Part shown: piece after piece, positions 45,600 through 56,275 of the stretch
How the letters are laid out: each line of letters begins with the position of its first letter
How positions within the stretch are numbered: position 1 is the first letter of the stretch
Assembly: GCA_036426205.1 (NCBI GenBank)
Contig: WSYH01000665.1
Location: 113,886 to 177,885 of the forward strand
Direction of reading: 5' to 3'
DNA length: 64,000 nt
Source: Ascaphus truei
Taxonomy: Eukaryota > Chordata > Amphibia > Anura > Ascaphidae
Notes under the pieces: model-generated
The model's input: the letters and a program-made list of their open reading frames with translations, nothing else
Database searches by the model: none
What the model was told of the DNA's origin: nothing
Position numbers and translations under genes: made by a program

Positions 45600-46654
45600 G
45601 TGAAGCTAGTGGATGTTTTTGTATGTCTGTCTGTCCTACTCATTACTCTCTATGTATGTGTTATGAACAGCAAAACTTTGGTCCAGAAGTGTGTTGCACC
45701 CCCCCCACACCCCATCGATGCTTTGCCACTTTTTTGTGATGAAAATGTCAGCAGTCCCCCAGAAGAAGAGACCGAAGAAGAAATCAACTGGGCCGATACA
45801 ATGGCCAGAAAGGAATCAAGTTATACACTATAGGACTTTTTTTTTGGTCCGGCAGGACTATGATATGGTTAACTGTTCTTTAAATAGACTGTCTCTAAAG
45901 GATAAGGGTGTGTGTCAATCACAAGAAAGGATAACAAGTCATCCATTTTGACCATGGCATCCATTTTGTCTGTTCCGATATTCTGAGTAAATGTAGTATG
46001 TAAGATGTATGTGTAGTGCAGTCGCTCCTAGGAAATATTAACCCCCACCAACCCCCACTTATTCTCAGAAATAGAATTTGCCCGCTTATCAAATAATGTC
46101 CACTCCACCTAAGCAAAGAATACGAAATTGAAGGGCATTAATCATTAAAAGTAGCTCAGTTAAGAGAGTTGCGGGAGGTCTAATAACCTTTTTAGGAATG
46201 TATGATCGATATGCAAAATTAGATTTTTTAGTAGTCAATATAGATGCAGTTTTTAACGATACTAAAGACGCTATTTTAAGGCTCAGTAGCAAATAGCAAC
46301 AAATTAGAGCAACAGTATTGCAAAATTGTATGGCATTAGATTATCTGCTGGCAGCACAAGGAGGGGGTTTGCAAGTTAGTGGGTAAAGAATGTTGTGCTT
46401 ATATTGACAACCAATCAAAAAGCATACACCATGATATGGACACTCAAGCAGAAATTCAATCTAGAATGCGAGATGAACCAAAAGGGTTTGATTGGACCTT
46501 TGGTCTTGGAAATTGGCTAGGTGCATTGGGAATTAAAATTCTTTACAAAATTATGATAATTGCAGGTTTATTACTCTGTGTGTATGTATTAATCCAGATG
46601 GCTAAAAGTATAATCAGCTCTATTTTTGCCAAAGAAAGCTGTTTCTGCTTCTAG
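45600..46654 (+). pseudogene. Retroviral env remnant (surface start and transmembrane subunit)
   Basis: A frame at 45,600-45,833 opens with a hydrophobic signal-like segment and ends at a stop. From about 46,060 a second frame shows features of a transmembrane subunit ectodomain, then breaks at a G run near 46,361-46,367. The frame 46,370-46,654 continues with a CX6CC motif (Cys codon at 46,370, paired Cys at 46,391-46,396), a glycine-rich juxtamembrane part and a hydrophobic membrane span near 46,535-46,600, ending at a stop. CX6CC is typical of gamma-type retroviral envelopes. The breaks mean no intact product is encoded. Confidence 0.75.
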
Positions 46655-46893
46655 CTCTACAGTTATGTATATGTCTCACACAATGAGAGCGAGAAATACC
46701 AATACTTTTGGTACTCGCAAACCACCCATATGTACATCTCTGATTATCGAACGAGATACCTAAAAGAGATAGGTTTCTGCATTCACATGGTCTCTTGGAG
46801 GTTTCTCCCTGGGAGTTTTTCCTCTCCTTAGTGGTACGCAGAAGAATAAATGGGACTGGTCAATTGGATTGTTCTTCCAGAACAAAAGGAGGG

Positions 46894-47419
46894 TATTTAA
46901 GGTTAAAAATTGTATCTGTCAGTTTTGTTCCCTTCAGCGACTGAAAAGGTTAAAGCAATGTGTCAGCTTTATTCTGCTCAGGGATTTAAATAGTGACATA
47001 TTTTAGCTTCTATTTTAGACCAGATGTCTCAGCATGTCATCTACACAAGAAGTAAGACCACCAAGCCGTATATGACCACATTAAATAGCTGTTGCTCAGC
47101 AGTAAAATGTTTTACAGAAAAGGCATTTTTAAAGGTTACATGTAAATTTAGATGTGTGATCTATATATTAGAACTCAGTTTGTAACAGATGTAATTAACT
47201 GAAAACGGCTTTATGTATAAAAGTCTGCTCCGTCCACATATTAAATCAGTTGTAAGAAACCAGTACCCCTTGTGTCCCTGTCTTCTTGCACTCCGGGCTC
47301 GTAACAATCATATGTGAGACCAGAAGCATATACCAGTGCCGTGAGGAAAAGCTTCACGGGTCGAGTTTGCATGTGTAAAGTTGCCTGCCTGAGGTCTGAT
47401 CAGGAAAATAGACCTATCA
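46894..47419 (+). repeat. 3' LTR of the endogenous retrovirus
   Basis: 526 bp, preceded by the polypurine tract at 46,883-46,893 and ending CCTATCA. A TATAAAA box is at 47,217-47,223. The first bases (TATTTAAGG against TGTTAGG in the 5' copy) have mutated, so the canonical TG is lost. From 47,425 to 48,355 nothing is recognised. Confidence 0.88.
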
Positions 47420-48355
47420 CTGGGACAGTACTGTATCTGTTCTGTTTCCTGTGTGTCCCTGAAGGACGGTACTTCAATGTGTTTTATCTATGTGACCTTC
47501 ACCTGCAGCCCTAAAGGACTTGTATGTATTAGTCTCTAATAAACTGACATGTCACTGACACATCTGGAGACATACAGTGCGTGTAACTAACGTGTTATAC
47601 GTGTCATTGTCTTATTTAGTCAGTAATAATCATATTGTGGATCAGAACACACGAAGAAGTAAAATGCTATTTTACTCCATTGTTCTGTTCATGTATTTTA
47701 TTTATTGTCTGGTGAAAGGAAACAATATTACCGGGCAGATTTTTCCTGACTGTATATTTATTTATATTTTCATACTTGTGGCTTTAAGGGGAAAACAGGA
47801 TCTGCTCCCAGTGTGATTCCCAGTAAATGAATGAGCCAGTGCACATGGAATGAGACTTGTCATTGGTCAGAGGTGGGTAACACAGACTTCTCTCATTTTA
47901 TTGTATCTTTTCTTGTTTGGAATACATGAGCTGCGAAGATGTTTATTTATTTATTAGATATAGTGTACAAGAAGCTTAACCCTCAATGGGTTAAATGTAT
48001 GTATTACAAACAAATAAAATAAATACATTCTATCTTTACTCTTGTCACGGGAGACCAGGACTTTTAACGACTTTTAACCGGGATTATTCAGAAGGCAAAA
48101 CAAGATAGTGGAATAAAATGGAGTTTATTCGGGTTAACCCACGTACACACAAATAAAATACAAAATACAGTACAGTTGAAATACACACTTACTGGGATCT
48201 GGGGGTGAAAACTAGTCTCAAATAGGTGCAGGGTGGAAGTCTGCTTCAGAAGTCTTACCCTTACCGAGATATCCACCCGGGCTTCCTGGTCTTCTTTTTG
48301 GCTAAAAACGTGACCGCTACGCTCTGTAATAAGAACTTGGACCCGGCGTCTGAAT

Positions 48356-49940
48356 TACAGATGCAGCGGCCGTTATCCGACCATTTATCAGGTTGAATGA
48401 TGCACTATAGCTTGTCGTGGTCTGAGAGGGACCTCTGCCGACTAAATGGCCCATCGGATTAATACAGCAGTATAATAGCAGGGGGTCTCCGGAGCTGAAA
48501 CACATTGTTTTCAGGTCCGGTGACCCCTACTTCCCAAGTTACAGGCCCCGTTATGGGGTGCCGGTATCACCGCTATATTAAAATCCTCCGCAGCACGTGA
48601 CCGAGGCCTTTAACATTGGGGGGATACCGGCACCCCATACCGGAACCTGTATCTCGGGAATAAAAATAAAATGTAAGCAGCTTCATAACCTTAGTAGCTA
48701 TCTGCTAAGGAAATTATTTTTTTCTTTGGGGGGGAGGGGTTTGATACTAGTGTGCAGGAGCAGGGGGTCTTCTGAGCTGAACAAAGTTGATTTCAGCTTT
48801 TACCTACTAACCAAGTTACAGGCCCCATTTTGAGGTGCCGGTTATCCATCTGTTTTGTTTAGATCCCACAGTCACTTGACCCACAAGATTTTAACATGGC
48901 GGGGATACCGGCACCCGTCTAATGCTGTGCTCACCACAAACAAGGCGGGACCCTGGGACTGAGGTGGGAATGTGTATAAACGCCACACACAGCCACGGGG
49001 GCACATCCTGAGTGCGGATGGTCAGGCTGCCGGGTCAGGATTGGAGAGAGTAAAATGGTCAGGTATTGCCGAGGTCTGAGAAAGGAGCCGGTAGAATGGT
49101 CAGTGTCCATTTAACCGTGGTCAGGGGTTGGAGCCAGTAGGAGCGTAGAGGGCCGTATGCCGTGGTCAGGATTGGAGAGATGCGGAAGGTCAGAGGTAAG
49201 CTGGGTCGGTAAGCGAGAAGTGCGGAGTCCAAAGTATAAGCCGGGTCGGTACACAGGAAATCAATCTGAAACAAGGAGCTAGGAGACAAGGCAAGGCAGG
49301 ACAAGGAACCAGGAAGTGGGTGAACAGTGCTAACTGGAACTATGCTCTGCCAAAGTGCAAGTGGCACAGCTCAGCATAAGTAGGAGAGCATGAACAATGA
49401 GGGGGGCGGAGTGGAGGCGCAGCCTTGGCAGAGTCAAGGGTAGGAGGAGAGGCGCAGGAGACAGGTGTACATGATTGAGAAATTTGACCCGTAGCTTGGG
49501 AGTGGTGCACACGTGTCACGTCCGCGTCAAGCGGGGGGCGGAGCCAGATTCCACAATGTCCAGAAAGCTCCTGTGTGCTGTATGGACAGCGGAGTTGCAC
49601 GAGACATCAGGAAAGGAGGGAGTGCGCTGCGGGGGGCACTCTCCCAGATTCCTTACAACCCCATAACGGGGTCTGTAACTCGGGAAGTAGTGGGTGCCTG
49701 GAACTAAAATCAATGCGGTTCAGCTCCGGGACCCTCTGCACAGTTAAGTGATTGATTCAGACTATCTCTTACTGCACGTCTCTAACAGACCGGTAGACCC
49801 TGGTAGGATTAACACAGCAGGGACCCCTGCTGTGTTAATACGATGGGCCATTAGTCTGACGTGGCAAATGTTGAAAAGTTTTCAGGGAGATCTCGAAAAC
49901 CAATTTGAGAAATGATTGGATAACGGCCGCTGCATCTGTA
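48356..49940. mobile_element. TIR element split by LTR A2
   Basis: Ends TACAGATGCAGCGGCCGTTA and, from the right, TACAGATGCAGCGGCCGTTA, both running into TCC: identical over about 23 bp. Inside are palindromic pieces, ggcccatcggattaatacag near 48,450 and gattaacacagcagggaccc near 49,808, and blocks with gataccggcacccc. The 740-bp LTR A2 sits within; without it the element is about 0.85 kb. No transposase seen. Confidence 0.8.
48918..49657. mobile_element. Solo LTR, family A (copy A2), nested in a TIR element
   Basis: The start (TCTAATGC, a mutated TGTAAYGC) and end (CCTTACA) match the family. Flanks are ACCCG (48,913-48,917) and ACCCC (49,658-49,662), five bases with one mismatch. Removing it restores an uninterrupted ggcacccc-ataacgggg run like one at 48,540 of the host element, supporting insertion. 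Shares its ctgaggtgggaatg-cacagcc opening with A1 and A3. Confidence 0.75.
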
Positions 49941-50084
49941 GTCTCTGCAGGGCAGGCTATCCTAGCTTCAGAAATGAAGTCGGTTGCTCTGCTATTCGTA
50001 ACAGAGCAACTTTCAAAAACCCTCCCGCGCATCACCGACTCAAGCCACAAGATGGTCTGGTTCTCTGCCTCGGCCATCTCCTTA

Positions 50085-50444
50085 TACAGCGGTCGTTATT
50101 CAAACACTTCACGCGGTGTAAACATCGGAATACCCATGTCATGGCGCGTGATCTCTTCCAATCTTCCCGCCTTAAGACACAAGTGCGGAGAATGCAGAAA
50201 ATTAAATTTTAGAGTTCTGGTTGTTAAACACCTGAAATAGACAAAGTAGACCAGTACTGTACATATTGCAATTCATTCATTTCATTGCAACCAAAGAAAC
50301 AGAATCCATGAAATTCAAACAAAGCATCCGCGATAAGCACGGGTTCCTAGGGCGATTGGCCGCATTCATGCCGCTTGGAATACAGCAGCGCACACGAAAT
50401 CAGCGCCGTGATTTGTTCGAATAACGGCCGCTGCATCGGTATAC
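50085..50444. mobile_element. TIR element (catggcgcgtg family)
   Basis: Ends TACAGCGGTCGTTATTCAAA and, from the right, TACCGATGCAGCGGCCGTTA then TTCGAAC. It shares aacacttcacgcggtg and cccatgtcatggcgcgtg with the fragment at 28,727. 360 bp with no ORF of note. Confidence 0.7.
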
Positions 50445-50830
50445 TTTCCGCTGTTCTATCTTCAGCATGGAATAGGAGGAGCGACCAATCAGAGCGTTGG
50501 AATTCCCTCCCACTAGCCAATAGAAACAGGGGCTCGTCACTTGACTGACGTCAAAAGAGGAGGCTTGCCAAGGAGGCTCGAAAAGCTAGGTGGGCGGGAA
50601 ATATGGATTAGCCAATAGGAAACATGCCTATGGGTGCCATCTTCCTCAGCTAACCCATTGTTACCCGCTGGGCAGGCTCCACAAGGTCTTACAGACTCAA
50701 AAGGTGTCCCCACAGGGTGCCCTTGTTCTCCGGATCTGGCAAATCACCCTTCCTCACCCACCAAATGGTGTTTATCACCTTCGGACATCCTCTCTCCTTT
50801 GAACTCCGATGTCTATACAGACATTTATAC
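50445..50830 (+). other. Promoter-like GC/CCAAT stretch, no gene attached
   Basis: Several CCAAT-type boxes (gaccaatcag, agccaatag, gccaatagg) and a palindromic CRE, TGACGTCA, near 50,547-50,554 lie within 200 bp. A downstream frame of about 75 codons has no recognised domain. It may be part of an LTR rather than a host promoter. Confidence 0.35.
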
Positions 50831-51890
50831 AATATGCACAAAACATTATAAAACATGTTTTTATTAAAGTATACATCTTGGGAACCTTATACCTGTGAGG
50901 GAAATGGGTCTGGGATACTTGGGCTCGAAAACCAGGATTTTGGGGGACCCTGGAGATCCCCGGTGTAATTCATCTTGCGTAACCGCAAATCATGCCTGCA
51001 CGCCAGGGAGAATTACTGGACCTCCGGTAACTTTGCCCCCCGAACTCCTGAAAACAAAAGGAATACAATTCGACCCAAATATCCCACCTAAAACTTACAC
51101 TCCCAAAGTTTTATGTCTCTGGGGCAAGGGGAACAGGTAAAGCCGAAAACAGGTCATGTTTTTACTTTGCATTGCACGATACATTACATTGTCCCTGGCT
51201 TATGGTTCTACTTAGCTGCCAGGGACCCACGGTTTTCAAGGGTAACCAGCCTGGCTTCACCTTTATTATGAAGACTGTCTACCCCCTACCGTCACAACCC
51301 TATAGACAATTATTACTTTGATGACATTACTTTTCTATCGTAATATTGTTCTATTATGTGAGTGGATCATGTTCTAAGCATGTTGAGGGTTGGAAACTGG
51401 GCTGTTGACTGGGGGGAGAGCCGGGACAACTGACCCGGGCCTGGTGGCTGGGGAGGGCCCAACTGGGGAGAGGCCCAGTTTGGGAAGAGGAAGCAGCAGC
51501 TGGGGAGAGCTGGGAGACAGGGCCCAGTGGCTTTGGGGGAACCTGCTGGCCAGCACTGTAGGTTGGCCCATCCAAACTTCTGGGTGCAGCTGCTGGGCCT
51601 CTGGTTTCCCCCTAGCCCCTGCTTCTGGCTCTCCCCAGCTGCTTCCACCTCTCCTCATGCCATCCTCTAGCTCTTGCCTGTGCGCGCCATAAGCTGGGCC
51701 TTCCGTCCCGGTGCACCAAGTTTTCGGCACGCACCGGCAGGAGAGAGGCCCATCTTCGGAAGAGGAGGCAACAGCTGTGGAGAGCTGAGAGCCAGGTCCC
51801 GGCAGTGGCATTCAGAGGCTGGGCCTCTTGTTGCCACGGCTGGGCCCCGGCTATCCACAGCTGCTGTCTGCCTCATTCTTGTCATCTTAA
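50831..51890. repeat. Unassigned, then GC-rich ctggggagag repeat
   Basis: 51,390-51,880 consists of loosely repeated ctggggagagctggg/ggcccagt blocks (for example near 51,450, 51,500, 51,780). The overlapping frames on both strands reflect that composition. Confidence 0.5.
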
Positions 51891-51965
51891 CTATGCCCAG
51901 GACATACTTGAAAACGAGAGCTAACTCTCAATGTATTACTGCCTGATTAAACATTTTATTAAATA
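51890..51965 (+). mobile_element. 3' tail of a LINE
   Basis: It matches the tail at 3,765-3,830 (cccaggacatacttgaaaa, aactctcaatgtattac) and ends in ttaaataaaatta. A short 5'-truncated copy. Confidence 0.6.
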
Positions 51966-52054
51966 AAATTAATCTTCCCAGCATGGAGAGAAGCAGTCCA
52001 AATGCAAGAAGAGGCAGCAACAGCTGGGAAGAGCTGGGGCCTGGAGGAAACCAG

Positions 52055-52400
52055 AGGTAAGTGTCAATTGTATTAGGGGACAGTGGTAATTGTATTGGGA
52101 GGGGGGTAGTGGTAATTGTATCTGGAGGGAGGTAGTTTTAATTGTATAACTGTATCTGAGGGGCGGTATGGGTAATTGTATTGGGGGTAATGGTTATTTG
52201 TATCTGGGGGGTAGTAGTGGTGTTTGTATCTGGGGGGATGTTTGCATCTGTGGGGCTGTCTAGTGTGTCTGTATCTGGGGGCGGTGTAGTGGTGTCGTTA
52301 TTTGGGGTAGAAGTGTTTGTTTTTTGGGGGGGTAGTAATGTCTGTATTTGGGGAAGGTGTTTTTTATTGGGAGGGTTCATTGTGTATGTATTGGGGGATA
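52055..52400. repeat. Minisatellite (gtagtggtaattgtatctgg)-like
   Basis: About a dozen imperfect units of 20-30 bp ending in tgtatctgggg or tgtattggggg. Open frames through it are artefacts. Confidence 0.85.
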
Positions 52401-52439
52401 ATTGTGTATGTAGCCAGGGGAGGAAGTTTCCCCAATGAT

Positions 52440-54480
52440 CTGAATGTTGTGTCCACCTACCTGTTGCGGCCTCTTGTTGATTTTCGCTGTTGTTTTTTGT
52501 GATCCATCCTTGATTGCGTTGGTCTTTTCCCACCTCTACCCTCTTCTGTCCACGTCTGGGGTGGCTATGATTCACCTATTTAGATCTGGATGGACTGGAT
52601 TTACTCCATTCAACAGTGAAATGTTCTTGTCAAAATGAGTTAAATAATGAGGTGTTTGGCTATTAGAATAACATAATTTTTATCCACTGTGGGGCTTCCC
52701 TCAATGTGACCAATGTTATCCTTAATGTACACAGTTGCAAGCAGTATAGCTAAAACATATGACAGTTGATTGTACACTTGGACTGTCATCATATCGAGTC
52801 TCCCATTCACGATATGGATTCTGATATTTTGTTTGTTTTTTTCCTCCTCTGCATTCATGTTGGTGCTTTTTCACTGTCTGCTGAGGGAGATCACCCTAAT
52901 CCCCCACCCCCTAGATGGGGTATCCGATCATCATGTTTTGGAGCGGACGCTGTTCCTGTCAGTTGGAGTTCCAGCCTTGTGATTGGACCCAGGTGACCCA
53001 TAACGTTTGCGCTTCTACCAATGAGAATAGTTGTCCTGATTAGCATATGTATACAACAGAGCATTCGTGGACCCAGATTGGCTTTCAATTTACTACGCGT
53101 ACCTATCCACGCTTGCCGCCGAGATATCCCCCACTGATGACATCATTCACGGTATCATTTAAACCTGCTCGCTCACGGTCGGGTGCCGGCGTCCCACAGA
53201 TCTCAACCACATCTGGTTTGATTTTCATTGTCAGGTTGACATGATTTGTAATTGCTTGAACTTTGAGAGAACGATAGTCTGCCGACTCGGTTGGCACTTG
53301 GCTGATAGTGTTGGGGATTAGTTTAGGATCAGAGCATTTGTTACTATTGCAATACTGGACCCAGTGGGGACATAATTATCTAAAAGGCATCTAGCTACTT
53401 CTATTATCAGTTCATTCTGTATATTGATTTAATTAGGGAGCACCTGTTCCTACAGAGGTAAGGGAAGTACCTGGATCAGATTGGTCTTAGGGAACGGGCC
53501 AGAAGAAGGGGCTAGGAGGCACGAAACCTTGCCCCCCTTATTCTCCTGTTTCCCCCTCCACCCATCCCTTCCTTTCCCCTTACCTTGTTTTCCTTTTCCA
53601 GTGTAACTAATCTCCCTCAATACATTTAGTGTGTTTACATTACCTCTATATATTTGACGGACCATTTATCTGTATTGTAGTCATTATTGTGAGGTATTTG
53701 TTTAGTTCATATTGTATTATCTTTGTTATATATGATATTACTTTCATTATATTAGTAATATTTATTTTTTGACATATCACCCAGTGTTTTTGCGTTAACA
53801 TTCATGATTAGTGCTGGGAACGCCCCCTTTGATCTGTATTGTAACTTTGGAGGGAATAGAGGCCCCTCTTCGTTCCCATGCACCATACTATCATTCATAT
53901 TTTCTTTGTATTTCTTCTCAGGTGCTGTAAAAACTGTATACTTCAAAAAAGTACATACAGGCACAGACTGAAGGGGGCGGGGGGGGGAGAAGAGAATGGG
54001 GGGCTAGGGAGTAGTGATAGAGTGGTGTGATATCATGGATGAGGTACAGTAGGAAAGGAAAAAAAGCAACACTTATTGGGAAAAAATGGAAGGAAGATGA
54101 GGGGGGGCAACATTTTGGGGTTAACAACCCCTTCACTCTGGCCCGTTCCCAAAGCCCCCCCCCCCCCCCACAAAAAGGGCAACTCTGGTACTTCCCTGCA
54201 TCCTGATGTACAGATCCTCCTTCAGTGGAAATAAAAACAATGAGTGACACACCCAGAATCTCAACGGTCGGTGCAATAAGTCAAACATAGAATTTGAATA
54301 CGTCATATGAGTTGATGCACTGTGACCTCTGTGTCACAAAATGTATTACACAGAATCATACACTGTGACCTAGATGTCACAAAATGAGCCACACTAATTA
54401 CAACACAGCTTAATGCAACGATAACAGCAGATACTATAGCACAATAAGGTCCAGGGCATTACGTAGGAGCTATGCACCAA
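52440..54480. other. Unassigned stretch
   Basis: No domain, RNA gene or clear repeat end recognised. A tgatgacatcattcacgg stretch near 53,135 and a C/G tract near 54,155-54,170 are the only notable sequence features. Confidence 0.4.
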
Positions 54481-54489
54481 ATGGTAGTG

Positions 54490-55540
54490 TGTTATGTAAA
54501 AGGCTGCAGCCAGGATGCAGCGGAGTGCACAATCATTCTGAATGCGCTTGTCCAGGCTGCGGGCACGTGCCCGTGAGCTTGTTGCTTGCTGAGACAGTCA
54601 AATTTGATTTTGCAGCTCGCTGATGCGTCACGTGAGTGGTTCGCCCAATGAGGGCGAACCAGCTCTGTGACAACATGGCCGTGCCCCAAGACATGCTACC
54701 CCTGTGCGCAGCACAGCTAACAGGACACATTACCAGAGCAAAATTAGCTCAGCTCGACCGCCAGTGCGCTCTTATTCACAGCGCTAGCAGTGACCCAGTG
54801 ACGCTAGAGGCCGTATATGGCTATGTAGCAAATAATGACATGTTGTAATCATGTATAAAGACACTAAGAATACTATGTGGGAGAATAAGTCCATCCACAT
54901 GGAAATCTACAACAAACACAAGCAAAGCCACAACTGTCCTGCGGCAGCAGTCAAAGAGGCCAGATAAAGACACAGGTGTCCTGCTGAAAACTGCTAAAGG
55001 AAATTGTACATGACCCGATCTCAGCAAGCTGTCTGTCTGCGTTTGTCCATGCGACCAGCTGGCTTACTTTGAAGGGGTCCCTTGTGCCATCGGTGGGTGG
55101 AGGTACAGGCTGCTTCCTCAATCCTGGCTGCACAGAGTAACATACTTTCTGCTGATTTATACACAGTGACCAGCGAGCAGTTTGTATCATTGTATTACTT
55201 GGTGCATTACAGGCAGAGAGATGAGGTCCATGTAAGGGGATATGATGTAGAGAGGAGGCACCTTTCCCATTAGCTGCATCCTTTCTCTCCCTGCTGGTGG
55301 CACCTGTCACTATGTTACAATCTGCTCTGCACTTTCTCACCCCTGTTCGGAAAGAGACCCGATCCTCTCCCCATATCTGTGTCCCTCCGGGTGACATTAT
55401 AATGAGAGGGGTCATTGTCCCCCCGGTCACACTAATTCCGGCTCTCACATAAATACTGGTAACATTTCTTAGTATTGAACATTTGGGCCGCACCCACATA
55501 CGTTGATCTGGAAACATGAGCTGAACCAGTTATTTACATT
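54490..55540. other. Coding-like unassigned stretch
   Basis: Open frames of 70 codons (54,636-54,848, plus), 63 codons (55,082-55,273, plus) and 188 codons (54,951-55,517, minus) overlap. None shows a recognised domain, start context or splice pattern, and GC content is raised. The longest is minus-strand and has no hydrophobic or low-complexity signature. I do not call a gene. Confidence 0.3.
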
Positions 55541-55547
55541 AAGGATG

Positions 55548-56275
55548 TGTAGCCAGGTATCCCCTGGGCTACTACTTCCCTGCCTAACACATAGGTCCAG
55601 GTACCAGTGCAGGCAGTGTTAGGGTTAAATCTATGCGCTTGCTGCAGTCAGCAGTTCCCTTGAGTGACCGGATGGGTGGCCTAAGACCTAGGTGCCGCCG
55701 ACACCGGGCTGAGGCCTGGGGCCCTGCCCCTGGTAACAAAAAGGAGCTGCAGCCAAATTCAGTTGGCAGTTGGGATTTGGCAGTTGGAGTTGGCAGTTGC
55801 AGTTGTCAGTAGTTGTTCTACCCTCTCTCTTCCTGGGAGGGGGTTGTAAGTTCTATCATCTCCCTCAGGGTAGTAGGAGCAGCTACCCCATGCTCCACCA
55901 GTGAGTGTGGGAGATTGGGATAGACATTTGGGGTGTCAAGGCTTGGGGGTCGAGTTCTGGGACACAGAAAAGACTGTGTAAGCTGTGTATTATTTATGAA
56001 TGTCCAATAGACTCAGTTATCTGTTTTTATTCTCCTGCCTGAGGCTGCTGTTTGTCAGGGGGAGGGTGAGAGTGTTTTCTACAGGGGACAACACCTATCC
56101 ATGATAGGTCCTGTGGGAATGGAGGCGCTGTACCAGAGGAGGTGAGAGCTAATGATCATTCAAAAGCCTGTTCTGATTATTCCCCAACTAACATCGGCAG
56201 AAGCTCAGCCCCTTCTGTAAACCTGCAGGTGAGCACCACCACACCGTTTATCGTCGGGTGATGAAGACCCGTTAC
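55548..56275 (+). mobile_element. 5' LTR of a truncated LTR retrotransposon
   Basis: Begins TGTAGCCAGG, ends CCCGTTACA, followed two bases on by TGGAGGTGCTGCTGAAC, a primer-binding-site-like start. It shares tggaggcgctgtacc and the gttaca/gctaca end style with family C, so it is a relative. Contains four tggcagttg-type repeats near 55,765-55,805. No second copy was found downstream. Confidence 0.7.

Larger units (their letters stand above)
39248..47419 (+). mobile_element. Endogenous retrovirus, two LTRs, internally degraded
   Basis: Paired LTRs (39,248-39,772 and 46,894-47,419) frame about 7.1 kb. The flanks are CTGGT (39,243-39,247) and CTGGG (47,420-47,424), a target duplication with one late difference. 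Just inside the 5' LTR is a primer-binding site, TGGTGTCAGAAAAGTGGG, resembling the complement of a tRNA-Leu 3' end with one extra A. A polypurine tract, AAAAGGAGGG, directly precedes the 3' LTR. The interior holds only a possible integrase tail and an env remnant; gag and most of pol were not found. A family B solo LTR lies inside. It is a defective, old provirus. Class is uncertain; a class I/epsilon-like relation is only a guess. Confidence 0.9.

Noticed and set aside
50445..50830. Host promoter with CCAAT boxes and CRE
   Set aside because: No downstream exon or ORF of note; could equally be LTR sequence, so only listed as promoter-like.
51374..51885. 145-codon and shorter Gly/Pro-rich ORFs
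   Set aside because: Composition artefacts of the ctggggagag repeat.
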